In this document: positions 43,816-52,561 of the stretch, one piece after another
How positions within the stretch are numbered: the first letter of the stretch is position 1
Layout of the letters: every line of letters begins with the position of its first letter
Assembly (NCBI GenBank): GCA_964611575.1
Contig: CAZTAJ010000006.1
Location: forward strand, 3,011 to 67,010
DNA from: CAITUY01 sp964611575
GTDB taxonomy: Bacteria > Verrucomicrobiota > Kiritimatiellia > CAIKKV01 > CAITUY01
Direction: 5' to 3'
Length of the DNA: 64,000 nucleotides
Program-made: the position numbers and the translations under genes
The notes under the pieces: model-generated
The model's database searches: none
Seen by the model: the letters and a program-made list of their open reading frames with translations, nothing else
Told to the model about the DNA's origin: nothing

Positions 43816-44868
43816 TCAGGCGAGGCGGTCCGGCGCGGACGGTTGGATCTCCTCAAGGAGACGATGGACGATCTGGTCGGTCGAGATGCCGGCGGCATCG
43901 GCATTGAAGGTGGGGACGATGCGATGGCGCAGAATGGCCACCGCCATCTCACGGACATCCTCCGTCGTGGCGTGATAGCGGCCGTGGAGAATGGCGCGCG
44001 CCTTCGCCGCCAGCATCATGTTGATGGTCGCCCGGGGGCCGGCCCCCCACTGGACGAGTTCACGGATGAAAGCCGGCGAGGAGGGGCCCGGCCGGCTGGC
44101 GCGCGCCAGGTCACGGGCATACTCGAAGACGTGGTCGGCCGCCGGAACGCGGCGGACAATGTGCTGCAGCTTGACGATGTCGTCGCCGGACAGGACCGTC
44201 GTGAGCTCCGCCTCGTAAGTCCCGGTGACTTTCTTGGCAATGTCGAGTTCCTCGGCGGCGGAGGGGTAGTCCACCTTGATCATGAACATGAACCGGTCCA
44301 ACTGCGCCTCGGGCAGCGGGTACGTGCCTTCCTGTTCGATGGGATTCTGCGTGGCCAGCACAAAGAAGGGATCCGGCAGTTTGAAGTCGGCATCGCCCAC
44401 GGTGACGATCCGTTCCTGCATGGCCTCCAGCAGGGCGGCCTGGGTCTTCGGCGGTGTGCGGTTGATTTCGTCGGCCAGCACCATGTTGGCAAACAGGGGG
44501 CCGCGGACGAACCGGAAGACGCGCTTGCCGGTGGTGCGGTCCTCCTCAAGCACATCCGTGCCGGTGATGTCGGCGGGCATCAGGTCGGGAGTGAACTGGA
44601 CGCGCTTGAACGTCAGGTGCATGACCCGGGACAGGGTGCTCACGAGCAGCGTCTTCGCGAGGCCGGGAACGCCGACCAGCAAGGCGTGGCTGCGGCAGAA
44701 GATGGCGACGAGGACCTGCTCGATGACCTGGTCCTGCCCGACGATGGCCAGCCGCAGTTGCTCGGTCATCTTCAGATACGCCGCATTCAGCGCCTTGACC
44801 GTTTCGATATCGCCCTGGGGCTCCAGTGCCGGCAGGATGGAAGAGTGTTGTTGCACGTCGCGTTGCAT
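43816..44868 (-). CDS. moxR: MoxR family AAA+ ATPase
   Basis: A 350-residue AAA+ protein. Walker A is GVPGLAKT (residues about 66-73), Walker B is LADEINR, and sensor 1 (ATQNPIEQEGTYPLPEAQLDRFMF) is the most conserved MoxR segment. The C-terminal lid domain follows. It is a cytoplasmic chaperone-like ATPase that works with the DUF58 and VWA proteins of the same operon. A sigma-54-type site (44925-44940) lies 57-72 bases upstream of its ATG and implies control by the divergent FHA activator. Confidence 0.95.
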   Translation of the reverse strand: MQRDVQQHSSILPALEPQGDIETVKALNAAYLKMTEQLRLAIVGQDQVIEQVLVAIFCRSHALLVGVPGLAKTLLVSTLSRVMHLTFKRVQFTPDLMPADITGTDVLEEDRTTGKRVFRFVRGPLFANMVLADEINRTPPKTQAALLEAMQERIVTVGDADFKLPDPFFVLATQNPIEQEGTYPLPEAQLDRFMFMIKVDYPSAAEELDIAKKVTGTYEAELTTVLSGDDIVKLQHIVRRVPAADHVFEYARDLARASRPGPSSPAFIRELVQWGAGPRATINMMLAAKARAILHGRYHATTEDVREMAVAILRHRIVPTFNADAAGISTDQIVHRLLEEIQPSAPDRLA

Positions 44869-44924
44869 TCGGCCTCCGTTTACCTCTGTGGAAACTGGTC
44901 AAGTGTCATCTTGATGAATCATAA

Positions 44925-44940
44925 TGCATAATCCATGCCA
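44925..44940 (-). promoter_or_regulatory. Sigma-54 (-24/-12) promoter of the moxR operon
   Basis: On the minus strand TGGCATGGATTATGCA matches the -24/-12 consensus TGGCACG-N4-TTGCA: GG and GC are separated by exactly 10 bases, and only one -12 base and the sixth -24 base differ. The predicted start of transcription is about 12 bases further on (44914), giving a 5' leader of about 46 bases to the moxR ATG. The adjacent divergent gene encodes a sigma-54 activator, which makes the site credible. Confidence 0.65.
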
Positions 44941-45126
44941 CAACGGCGCCCGGCGCAGACAAGGCTGAAATGGGCCGGTTTTTGACGTTTTCAACCGTTG
45001 GCCGGCGCAGCCCCGGGCGAACCGTGCATCCCAGTATGCAGGTTGTCCGGCCAGGCGTATTCAAGTGTATGCACATGCCTGTTGACCCGCGGGGGTCGGG
45101 TGAAGTAGCCTCCCCGCTCACAACCC

Positions 45127-46518
45127 ATGGCCAACGAAGACACAACCATCCAGCGCGCCGGCAAGGGCGGATCGCACACCGTGATGCTCACCCGCAAGGG
45201 AACGCCGCGCTCGCTGTTGCTGCAGAAGTCGAAGCTCCTGATCATCAACGGGCCCGAGCAGGGGCGCGAGGTGCTGATCGACAAGGATAGCTTCACGATC
45301 GGGGCCGGGTCGCAGAACGACCTGATCGTGCCCGACCCGGCGGCCTCACGCCGCCATTGCGAGATCCAGCAGCGCGTCGAGGGCTTCCTGCTGCGCGACC
45401 TGGGCAGCACCAACGGGACCACCGTCCAGGGCGTGCGGGTGTGCGAGGTGTACCTGACGCAGGGCGTCGAGTTCCAGGTGGGAACGACCCGGCTGGTGTT
45501 CTGTCCTTTGCAGGAGACGGTGTCCTATCCCCTGAGCGCCCGCGAGAGTTTCGGGCGTTTGAACGGGCGGAGCACGGCGATGCGGCGGGTGTTCCACCTG
45601 GCCGAAACGTATGCCCGCACCGATGCGGCCGTGTTGATCCAGGGCGAAACGGGGACGGGGAAGGAACTCCTGGCGGATGCCCTGCATGCGCACAGCCCGC
45701 GAAGCAAGAAACCGTTCGTGGTGATCGACTGCGGCGCGCTGGCCAAGGGCGTGATCGAAAGCGAGTTGTTCGGGCACGCCAAGGGCTCGTTCACGGGGGC
45801 CGGCGCCGAACGCATCGGCGCCTTCGAACATGCCCACGGGGGCACGGTCTTCCTGGACGAAATCGGGGAGTTGGAACTGCACCTGCAACCGAAACTGCTG
45901 CGCGCGCTGGAGAAGAAGGAAGTGCGGCGGCTGGGCGCCAACACGGTGCGGCATGTCGACGTCCGGATCATCGCGGCAACGAACCGGAATTTGGAAAGGG
46001 AAGTGCGCGAGGGGCGGTTCCGCGAGGATCTCTATTACCGGTTGTCGATCGTGAAGATCGAGATGCCGCCCTTGCGCCAGCGCAAGGATGACATCCCCCT
46101 GCTGGTGCAGTGTTTCCTGAAGGAGTTCACGGGATCCGGCGAACCGACGGCCTGGCCCGATTTCGAACGGAGCATGATGCTGTTCCGACAGCACGAATGG
46201 CCCGGCAACGCCCGGGAACTGCGGAATGTGATCGAGATGGCCGTGCACGGATCGGCGGGACGGATCGATCTCGGCGCCTGCCTGACCTTGGGCCGCATCA
46301 GCGAAGCGGAAGCCGGCGCCGAGCCGGCCGAGTCGTCCGACATGCCCTTCAAGCTGGCGAAGAACCAGTTGGTGGATCACTTTGAGAAGGACTATATCGA
46401 GAAGCTTCTGGAACGGAACGGGGGCAACATCTCCCGCGCCGCCCGCGAGGCGCAGATTGAGCGCGCCTACCTCCAGCGACTGGTCCGCAAACACGGGCTG
46501 AACCCGCGCGACCGGTAG
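45127..46518 (+). CDS. Sigma-54 activator with FHA sensor domain
   Basis: A 463-residue protein. Residues 45-125 are an FHA (forkhead-associated, phosphothreonine-binding) domain with the motifs SRRHCEI (74-80) and GSTNGT (93-98). Residues 140-370 are a sigma-54-interaction AAA+ domain: Walker A GETGTGKE (173-180), loop GSFTGA (220-225, usually GAFTGA), Walker B VFLDEIGELE. A Fis-type helix-turn-helix ends it (GNISRAAREAQIERAYLQRLVRKHG). Phosphothreonine input takes the place of a receiver domain. The Ser/Thr kinase on the other side is a plausible input and the moxR operon the plausible target, an inference from layout. Confidence 0.93.
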   Translation: MANEDTTIQRAGKGGSHTVMLTRKGTPRSLLLQKSKLLIINGPEQGREVLIDKDSFTIGAGSQNDLIVPDPAASRRHCEIQQRVEGFLLRDLGSTNGTTVQGVRVCEVYLTQGVEFQVGTTRLVFCPLQETVSYPLSARESFGRLNGRSTAMRRVFHLAETYARTDAAVLIQGETGTGKELLADALHAHSPRSKKPFVVIDCGALAKGVIESELFGHAKGSFTGAGAERIGAFEHAHGGTVFLDEIGELELHLQPKLLRALEKKEVRRLGANTVRHVDVRIIAATNRNLEREVREGRFREDLYYRLSIVKIEMPPLRQRKDDIPLLVQCFLKEFTGSGEPTAWPDFERSMMLFRQHEWPGNARELRNVIEMAVHGSAGRIDLGACLTLGRISEAEAGAEPAESSDMPFKLAKNQLVDHFEKDYIEKLLERNGGNISRAAREAQIERAYLQRLVRKHGLNPRDR

Positions 46519-46530
46519 GGCACGCACAGG

Positions 46531-46553
46531 TGTGAGGTGGGAGGTGGGAGGTG
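46531..46553. repeat. GGTGGGA 7-base tandem repeat between two convergent genes
   Basis: TGAGGTGGGAGGTGGGAGGT is the unit GGTGGGA repeated with partial ends. It lies just after the activator's stop and before the kinase's stop (46564), the junction of convergent genes. Confidence 0.7.
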
Positions 46554-46563
46554 TTTCCCCCGC

Positions 46564-48807
46564 TCAGTGCTCCTCGAAGATCGCGCGCTCCCACACGCCG
46601 GCGTACCGTTCCAGGATTCCCCTCAACGGCGTGTGGGCATGCAGCCAGTAGACGGGCCGGTAGAGGGCTCGCAAGGTGTCGACCGGGACCGCCGTGGTCG
46701 CCCCGCGATTCGACAGGCCGCGGAAAGCAGGGCCGATACTGAGCCCGTAGAAGAGGGCAGCGCAAACCAACCCCACCCCCCAGGTGACGGCGGTGCGAAT
46801 GCGACGACGCAGCCGGATGCGATCCAGCATCTGCCGGGCGGCGACCGAGTCGTGTTTGAGCCGGCTGAGCACGTCACGGACCATGCGTTCCGCCACGCGC
46901 AGATGCCCCTCACTCAGCGCCAGATCGGCCTGCGCGAGAAGCTTGTCGATCTGCTCAACTTGGGCGGCGGCCTTCTTCATCATGGCGTCGGTCGGCGAGG
47001 GCTCCGTCGTCATATCGCGAAGCGCCTCACAGGCCCTCACACATCCCTCGAAGTCCTGGGCTTTCAACGCCTGGCCGGCCTCCTGCGTCAGGCTCTCCAT
47101 CCGCTGTTGCGCCGCATCCAGTTCCGCCTTCAGTTTTTCGGCGTCTTTGGACAGCGCAACCACCGCCTTGGCGTATTCGCTGGGTTCGACGCCGGGCTGC
47201 GTGCCGTCGGGCAGGGTCAGGGCGCCCTTGAGCGAGGGGAACTGGGATTCGAGCCGGCTGACGGACAGCAGCCGGTCCTCGATGCCCGCCAGCGATTTCT
47301 GCGCCTCCCGCGGCTGCTTCTTGACCAGCAGTTGCCGGGCGCGGTTCAACTCGGTCCGGAGGGCAAGGATGTTGCGTTCCGCAATGCGCCAGGGAATCTC
47401 GCTGCGCAGGCCCTGATACTCGGGGCCGTCGTCGAGCACCCCGTATTCGTTGAGCCGCTCGCGGACCTCCTCGTAGTTCTGCCGGTCCAACTCCACGGCG
47501 ATGGACTGGGTCAGCTCGTCCTTGCGCTGAAGCGCCCAGGTGGCCGTCTCGCCGAGTTCGAGGATCTCGCGCTTGAGTTCCTGGCCCTTCCCCCCGCGGG
47601 GATGGAAGTGATCGATGCCGTCCATGGCGTCCTTGATCCGCCCGAAATCCTTCTGGCGGCGGTATTCCCGCAACCGGCTGAGCATGGCCCGCATGTCCTC
47701 GAAGGTCTTGATGTCCGTCGAACACTGGCCGCAGAACCGGACGCCCACCCGGGTCTCGCCATCGCACTCGGGACACCGCTCCATCCCGTCCCAGTTGCAG
47801 TGCGAACAATAGCGGTTGGCCACGGGGCTGAGCGCATTGCACCATTTGCAGCGCCACATGCCGGGATCGGTGAGCGGCGACAGGAAGTCGCCGGCCGATT
47901 GGGCGAGGACCTCCGCAAAGTCGTGGGCGGATGGCCAGCGCTGCCTGGGATCCTGTTCCAGCGCTTTCAGCAGCATGGGGCGCAGGTAGTCGGGAACCCG
48001 GCTGTCCCGGAAGAACCGCGGATTTTCGCCGGTCAGGCAGAAATACAGGATGCCGCCCAGGCTGTAGACATCGGACCGCGCATCGGCCAGGCCGGAATCG
48101 GTTTCCTGCTCGGGCGCGGCATACCCCAGGGAAAGCATCCGGGTCCCGGTCATGGTGAGCTTGGCGGCATCGGACGCGGTCTGGCGCGCGATGCCGAAGT
48201 CCACAATGCGCGGTTCGCCGTGCTCGTCGAGGAGGATGTTGGAGGGCTTGAGGTCACGGTGAATCACGCCGTGCCGGTGGGCGTAGTCAATGGCGGAGCA
48301 GAGCTTCTTGACCAGGACCACCGACGCGCGAAGCATGAGGGGGCCGCCGTTCTGCTCCAGCTTCTGCTCCAGGTTGAGGGAGGGCGCCGGCCAGTCGGGG
48401 GCGGGCGGCTTGCCGGGGCCCGCCACATACTCCATGACAATGTGCGGTTCAGCCCGTTCGGTGTCGAAGTCGTACAGTTTGACGATGTAGATGTGGTTGA
48501 GGGAGGCGATCAACTGCGCCTCCCGTGAAAACCTTTCCCTCATCGGGGCGTCGGCCAGGAAGGCGCGACTGAGACGCTTGATTGCGACGAAGCGGCCCAG
48601 CTTCACATCCTTGGCGAGATAGACCACGCTCATCCCGCCGCGCCCGATCTCGCTGAGGATCCGGTAAGGGGAGACCGGCTCCTCGCCCGGTGGCGGGGCA
48701 TCGTCCGACAGGGCCCCCGGCACCAGCAGCGTGGGCGTCTCACGCCCCATGTGCGTCGTCAGCGGCGGATCGTCCCCGCTCGGTCTGGCGCTGGTTGTCG
48801 TCTGCAT
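46564..48807 (-). CDS. Serine/threonine kinase with zinc ribbons, coiled coil and C-terminal membrane helix
   Basis: A 747-residue protein. The kinase domain has GRGGMS (55-60), Lys K77, HRDLKPSN (183-190), DFG (203-205) and APE near 230-232. Residues 319-361 hold eight Cys as two zinc ribbons: CKWC and CSHC (319, 322, 333, 336), CPEC and CGQC (344, 347, 358, 361). Residues 370-660 are helical with heptads (LLAQADLALSEGHLRVAERM). One membrane helix lies near residues 680-700 (TAVTWGVGLVCAALFYGLSIG), and the C-terminus is short and outside. It is convergent with the FHA activator, a likely phospho-partner. It ends 45 bases after the activator. Confidence 0.9.
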   Translation of the reverse strand: MQTTTSARPSGDDPPLTTHMGRETPTLLVPGALSDDAPPPGEEPVSPYRILSEIGRGGMSVVYLAKDVKLGRFVAIKRLSRAFLADAPMRERFSREAQLIASLNHIYIVKLYDFDTERAEPHIVMEYVAGPGKPPAPDWPAPSLNLEQKLEQNGGPLMLRASVVLVKKLCSAIDYAHRHGVIHRDLKPSNILLDEHGEPRIVDFGIARQTASDAAKLTMTGTRMLSLGYAAPEQETDSGLADARSDVYSLGGILYFCLTGENPRFFRDSRVPDYLRPMLLKALEQDPRQRWPSAHDFAEVLAQSAGDFLSPLTDPGMWRCKWCNALSPVANRYCSHCNWDGMERCPECDGETRVGVRFCGQCSTDIKTFEDMRAMLSRLREYRRQKDFGRIKDAMDGIDHFHPRGGKGQELKREILELGETATWALQRKDELTQSIAVELDRQNYEEVRERLNEYGVLDDGPEYQGLRSEIPWRIAERNILALRTELNRARQLLVKKQPREAQKSLAGIEDRLLSVSRLESQFPSLKGALTLPDGTQPGVEPSEYAKAVVALSKDAEKLKAELDAAQQRMESLTQEAGQALKAQDFEGCVRACEALRDMTTEPSPTDAMMKKAAAQVEQIDKLLAQADLALSEGHLRVAERMVRDVLSRLKHDSVAARQMLDRIRLRRRIRTAVTWGVGLVCAALFYGLSIGPAFRGLSNRGATTAVPVDTLRALYRPVYWLHAHTPLRGILERYAGVWERAIFEEH

Positions 48808-48835
48808 CGCGCTTGATAACCCCGCCGGCTCGCCC

Positions 48836-50230
48836 CTATGGCATCACCGGCGCCTGTTTCGGGTTCACAACGGCGCCGTGGGTCCGGATCACCTCCCGGT
48901 ACCATTCGGCCGAATCCTTGAGCGTGCGCTTCCCGGTGGCGTAGTCCACGTAAATGATGCCGAAGCGCTGCTTGTACCCTTCGGCCCATTCGAAATTGTC
49001 CATGATGGACCAGGTGAAATAGCCTTTGACCGGGATCCCGTCGTGGCAAGCCCGGCGAAGTTCCGAAAGGTATCGCTCCATGAAGTCGATGCGCTGCGGG
49101 TCATGGACCTTGCCGTCGAGTGACACCCAGTCCGCGTTTGCCAACCCGTTCTCCGTGACCACCACGGGAAGCTGATAGCGCTCGTGCAGGAAACGGGGCC
49201 CCCAATAAAGGGCGGAGGGAGTCACCTTCCACAGGAACATCGTGTGCGGGTAGCCGGGACGCAGGGGGACGTTCTCGGGGGCCCCGTCGGCGCCGGCGCG
49301 GACGACCGTGCCGTGGTAGATGTTGGCCCCGTAAAAGTCCAGCGGTTGACGGATGAGGTCCATGTCGCCGGACTGCACGGTCGGGGCGTCATCCCCGAAC
49401 AGGCTCAACCCGTCTTCCGGGTAACGCCCGAACAGAACGGGGTCCGCCCACCACGTGTTGTTCCAGTAATCTTTCGTGCGAACGCTGCACGTGGCCGTTC
49501 GGGCGGCCTGGATGTCGGCGGGACTGTCGCTGGCGGGAATGAACGTGACGCCCACCGGCGCCCAGCCGATGGACGCCGGTTTCCGGGTTGCGGCCCGGAT
49601 GACCTGGACGGCCTTGCCGTGGGCCATGAGGGTGTGATGGCCGGCGGTCAGCATTTCCTTCAATCCGAGTTTGTCGCCGGGCGCATGGATGCCGTCGCGC
49701 AGCCCGAGCCCGATGAAGCACTGGGGCTCGTTCAACGTCATCCAGTTCGACACCCGGTCCGAGAGTTTGCGGGCAACCACGTCGGCGTAGTCGCCGAACC
49801 AGTTGACGCTGTCGCGATTCAGCCACCCGCCGCGGAGATACAGGTCGTAGGGCAAGTCCCAATGGAACAGCGTCACCCACGGTTCCACGCCGGCCTCCAG
49901 CAGTCCATCGACGAGTTGGTCATAGAACGCCAGACCGCGCGCGTTGACCGCCCCGGTCCCGGCGGGCATGACACGCGGCCAGGCGATGGACAGACGGTAG
50001 GCCTTGAGTCCAATGGACTTCATCAAGGCCACGTCCTCTTTCCAGCGGTGGTAATGGTCGCAGGCAACATCGCCGGTGTGACCCTCCCAGACCCGTCCCG
50101 GAGCCCGGCAGAACATATCCCACACGGAGGGGCCGCGCCCGTCGACGCGGGTGGCTCCTTCCACCTGGTACGAGGCAGCCGCCGCGCCCCACGTGAAGTC
50201 CGCCGGAAAGGTCAGCGTGTCAGTCTTCAT
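48836..50230 (-). CDS. GH1 beta-glucosidase/beta-glycosidase
   Basis: A 464-residue enzyme of the GH1 family, retaining beta-glycosidases that cleave cellobiose and related disaccharides. The acid/base Glu is E168 in MTLNEPQ and the nucleophile Glu is E360 in VVTENG, both at usual family positions; the N-terminal FPADFTWGAAAASYQVEGA is typical. No signal peptide, so it acts in the cytoplasm. Start 50230 has GAGGGGA upstream; in-frame codons to 50272 lack a site. The operon upstream contains a sugar isomerase-like and an SGNH hydrolase gene. A phospho-beta-glycosidase cannot be excluded, but no PTS genes are here. Confidence 0.94.
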   Translation of the reverse strand: MKTDTLTFPADFTWGAAAASYQVEGATRVDGRGPSVWDMFCRAPGRVWEGHTGDVACDHYHRWKEDVALMKSIGLKAYRLSIAWPRVMPAGTGAVNARGLAFYDQLVDGLLEAGVEPWVTLFHWDLPYDLYLRGGWLNRDSVNWFGDYADVVARKLSDRVSNWMTLNEPQCFIGLGLRDGIHAPGDKLGLKEMLTAGHHTLMAHGKAVQVIRAATRKPASIGWAPVGVTFIPASDSPADIQAARTATCSVRTKDYWNNTWWADPVLFGRYPEDGLSLFGDDAPTVQSGDMDLIRQPLDFYGANIYHGTVVRAGADGAPENVPLRPGYPHTMFLWKVTPSALYWGPRFLHERYQLPVVVTENGLANADWVSLDGKVHDPQRIDFMERYLSELRRACHDGIPVKGYFTWSIMDNFEWAEGYKQRFGIIYVDYATGKRTLKDSAEWYREVIRTHGAVVNPKQAPVMP

Positions 50231-50252
50231 GCGATGCTTCCCCTCACGCTCG

Positions 50253-51155
50253 TCAGACCGGGTTCGCCACAAACGAGCCGCCCCGGCACTGTTTCAGATG
50301 GTTCAAGGCGTGGACCTGCCCGGTCATCTCGAGGTCGCCGCAATAGATGGGGTCGTGCCAGCCTTCGATATCGATCGAGCCCTTGAATCCGCCGATGCGC
50401 AAGTCCGAGATGATGTCGGTCCAGTTCGAATCGCCGAAACCCGGCGTCCGGTGGAAGGCGAACCGCTTGGGCCCGGTGACGCCGTATTCACGCACAACGT
50501 CCCAATGAATCGTGCAGTCCTTGCCGTGGACGTGAAAGATCTTCTTCACCCACCGGCGGAGCTGGGGCATCGGATCGATGAGCTTGACCATCTGGTGGCA
50601 GGGTTCCCATTCCAGTCCGACGTTGTCGGCGGGCAGTTCATTGAACATCATCTCCCAGGCGGCGGGATATTGGGCGATGTTCCAGTCGCCGGTGGCCCAG
50701 GTGCCGCCCATGTCGCAGTTCTCGAAGGCCAGCCGCACCCCCTTGTCGGCCGCGCGCCGGGACAGGGGGCCGAACACCTTCTTATACGCCTTCATCGAGG
50801 CATCGATCGGTTTGTTGCGCAGACGGCCGGCGAATCCCGTCACCAGGTCGGTGCCGAAGAGAGGCGCATGGTCGATCAGCGCCTTCCATCCGTCGCGCGT
50901 CTTCTGGTCGTCGGGTTGGGAATCCAGGGGATTGCCGAAGATGCTGACGCTGCTGATGGTCACCCCGGAATCGCCCAGCACGTCCTTGACCTCCCGCGCG
51001 AGTTTCTTGAGATCGGTGTCGCCCAGCGTCTTCCAGAAGGTCAGCGAGAAACTCTCGAAGCCGTGAGGCAGGATCTGCTTGATGTAGGCGGGCGCGTTCG
51101 GGCCGGAGACCAGCGTTCCAATACGGATCGTTTCCTTCGCAAGGGAGGTATTCAT
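50253..51155 (-). CDS. Sugar phosphate isomerase/epimerase-like TIM barrel
   Basis: A 300-residue protein of the xylose isomerase-like/AP-endonuclease-2 fold. Metal-binding residues expected for the fold are visible: FENCD, LEWEPCHQ, FHVHGKD and SIDIEGWHD in order. AAAGGA about 8 bases before the ATG at 51155 fixes the start. Such proteins interconvert ketoses and aldoses or epimerise cyclitols; the substrate is unknown. It lies between the SGNH hydrolase and the GH1 gene on one transcript, so it may process a sugar released by one of them. Confidence 0.83.
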   Translation of the reverse strand: MNTSLAKETIRIGTLVSGPNAPAYIKQILPHGFESFSLTFWKTLGDTDLKKLAREVKDVLGDSGVTISSVSIFGNPLDSQPDDQKTRDGWKALIDHAPLFGTDLVTGFAGRLRNKPIDASMKAYKKVFGPLSRRAADKGVRLAFENCDMGGTWATGDWNIAQYPAAWEMMFNELPADNVGLEWEPCHQMVKLIDPMPQLRRWVKKIFHVHGKDCTIHWDVVREYGVTGPKRFAFHRTPGFGDSNWTDIISDLRIGGFKGSIDIEGWHDPIYCGDLEMTGQVHALNHLKQCRGGSFVANPV

Positions 51156-51167
51156 TGACGGTCCTTT

Positions 51168-52436
51168 CTACAGTTGGGTGACAGGGACAATTTCCACGAC
51201 GTGTGCTTGCATGACCAGCGTCTTCCGGATCGCTTCAAAGAGTTCCGGCATCCTGGCCAGACGCTCCTGCAGCGCGGCGTCGCGCTTGGCGTCGACGTCC
51301 TCGACCTTGATGCCCAGGTAGTCGGGAATCTCTATTCTGGAGAGAACGATCCCGCGGAAGATCTTGTTGTGGTAGTAACTGTTCTTGGCCCTCACGGCCG
51401 TCCAGACCGCCTTCACCTGGTCGGCAATCGGCCCCCCAGCCAGAACAGCCGCCGCCAGGTTGACGCCGTCATTGAGCGCCGCACTGGAATAGACGCCGAC
51501 GTTCGTGCCGCCAAGGCGCACGTCGTACTGGCCGGCCTTGAGGCCCGTCACTTTCAAGTGGTAGTCGTTAAGGTCATCCAGGATGGGCGCCCACTCCAGG
51601 ACGCTTTTGGCCTCTTCCGGAAAGAAGGGAAGCGCGTCGTCCTTCTGTTTGAATTCCACTTTGCCGGTCGCATCCACCTTCAAACCGTCAATCGCGCAGT
51701 TGACGTTCTTGACGACCTTGCCGGAGGCGGCGTCAATCTCGACGGAGGCGACGACGGGCGGAAAACTCATGCCCTTGAGGATGGACCAGGCCATGATGGA
51801 CTGGCCGGCGGGGCCGGGATGGACCGCGTCGCCGCTGAGGCGGTTTGTCGGAGCGCCGGCGCGGACTCTGTCGATGAGCGCGACGAACGGATGGAACTGA
51901 TCGACAAACAAGGCGTTCCCGTTCGTGGCGGCGATCTGTTTGACGCCCTCCGAGTACTTCTCCAGGGTCTCGTTGTAGCCTTGCATCGCCGGACCCGCTT
52001 CGTTCTTCTCAACGGGACTGGGGGTGCACCAGGCCACGCGGATGCCGGCCGCCTTGGCCTGGTCGGCGATCCCCTGCAGTCCGCCCATATAGGTCTTGAA
52101 GGCGCCCTCGTCAAAAGCCCGGTACCCGCCATCGTTCATGCCGAAGTCGACTGTCATCGCGGTGGGGGTGTGGGACAGGACGTCACGCTTGAAACGGGAA
52201 TGTCCCCCGGTGGACCGGTCGCCGCTGATGCCGACATTGATGAAGGTGATGTTCCAGGCGGGAAAGCGGGTGAGGGTCCAGGCTTCCACGTAACTGCTGT
52301 AGAGATACTGTTCCGTGATGCTGTCGCCCATCATCACCACCTTGTCGCCGTCCCTGAAGAAGAACTCGGCGCCGTTCACTGCACATGAGGCGACAACGAT
52401 GGCCAGTGCAATGAGTGAGGATCTGAAACGCTTCAT
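51168..52436 (-). CDS. Secreted SGNH/GDSL hydrolase (esterase-like)
   Basis: A 422-residue protein. The signal peptide (LIALAIVVASCAVNGAE) includes VASC, close to a lipobox, so it may be a lipoprotein. Block I is VMMGDSITEQ (Ser 39), block III is VDFGMNDGGY and block V is GDAVHPGPAG; together they give the Ser, oxyanion-Asn and Asp-His residues of SGNH hydrolases. The C-terminal 200 residues are a beta-rich extension. Deacetylation of polysaccharide side chains (acetylxylan- or rhamnogalacturonan-type) is the usual role in such clusters, inferred. Start at 52436 is set by AAAGGA upstream. Confidence 0.87.
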   Translation of the reverse strand: MKRFRSSLIALAIVVASCAVNGAEFFFRDGDKVVMMGDSITEQYLYSSYVEAWTLTRFPAWNITFINVGISGDRSTGGHSRFKRDVLSHTPTAMTVDFGMNDGGYRAFDEGAFKTYMGGLQGIADQAKAAGIRVAWCTPSPVEKNEAGPAMQGYNETLEKYSEGVKQIAATNGNALFVDQFHPFVALIDRVRAGAPTNRLSGDAVHPGPAGQSIMAWSILKGMSFPPVVASVEIDAASGKVVKNVNCAIDGLKVDATGKVEFKQKDDALPFFPEEAKSVLEWAPILDDLNDYHLKVTGLKAGQYDVRLGGTNVGVYSSAALNDGVNLAAAVLAGGPIADQVKAVWTAVRAKNSYYHNKIFRGIVLSRIEIPDYLGIKVEDVDAKRDAALQERLARMPELFEAIRKTLVMQAHVVEIVPVTQL

Positions 52437-52561
52437 CCTGCTGATTCCTTTGTCATACAAGTTGTGCTGTCGCGACCGGCAGCGCTCCCATAGCGCCGCC
52501 GTCAAATCAAAGATAATGCATCCCCCACCCCCTCAAACGCAACTGACAAAAGTTTCCACTT

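Noticed and set aside
46537..48528. A 663-residue plus-strand frame opposite the zinc-ribbon kinase
   Set aside because: The minus strand has all kinase motifs; the plus frame has none and is composed of antisense codons.
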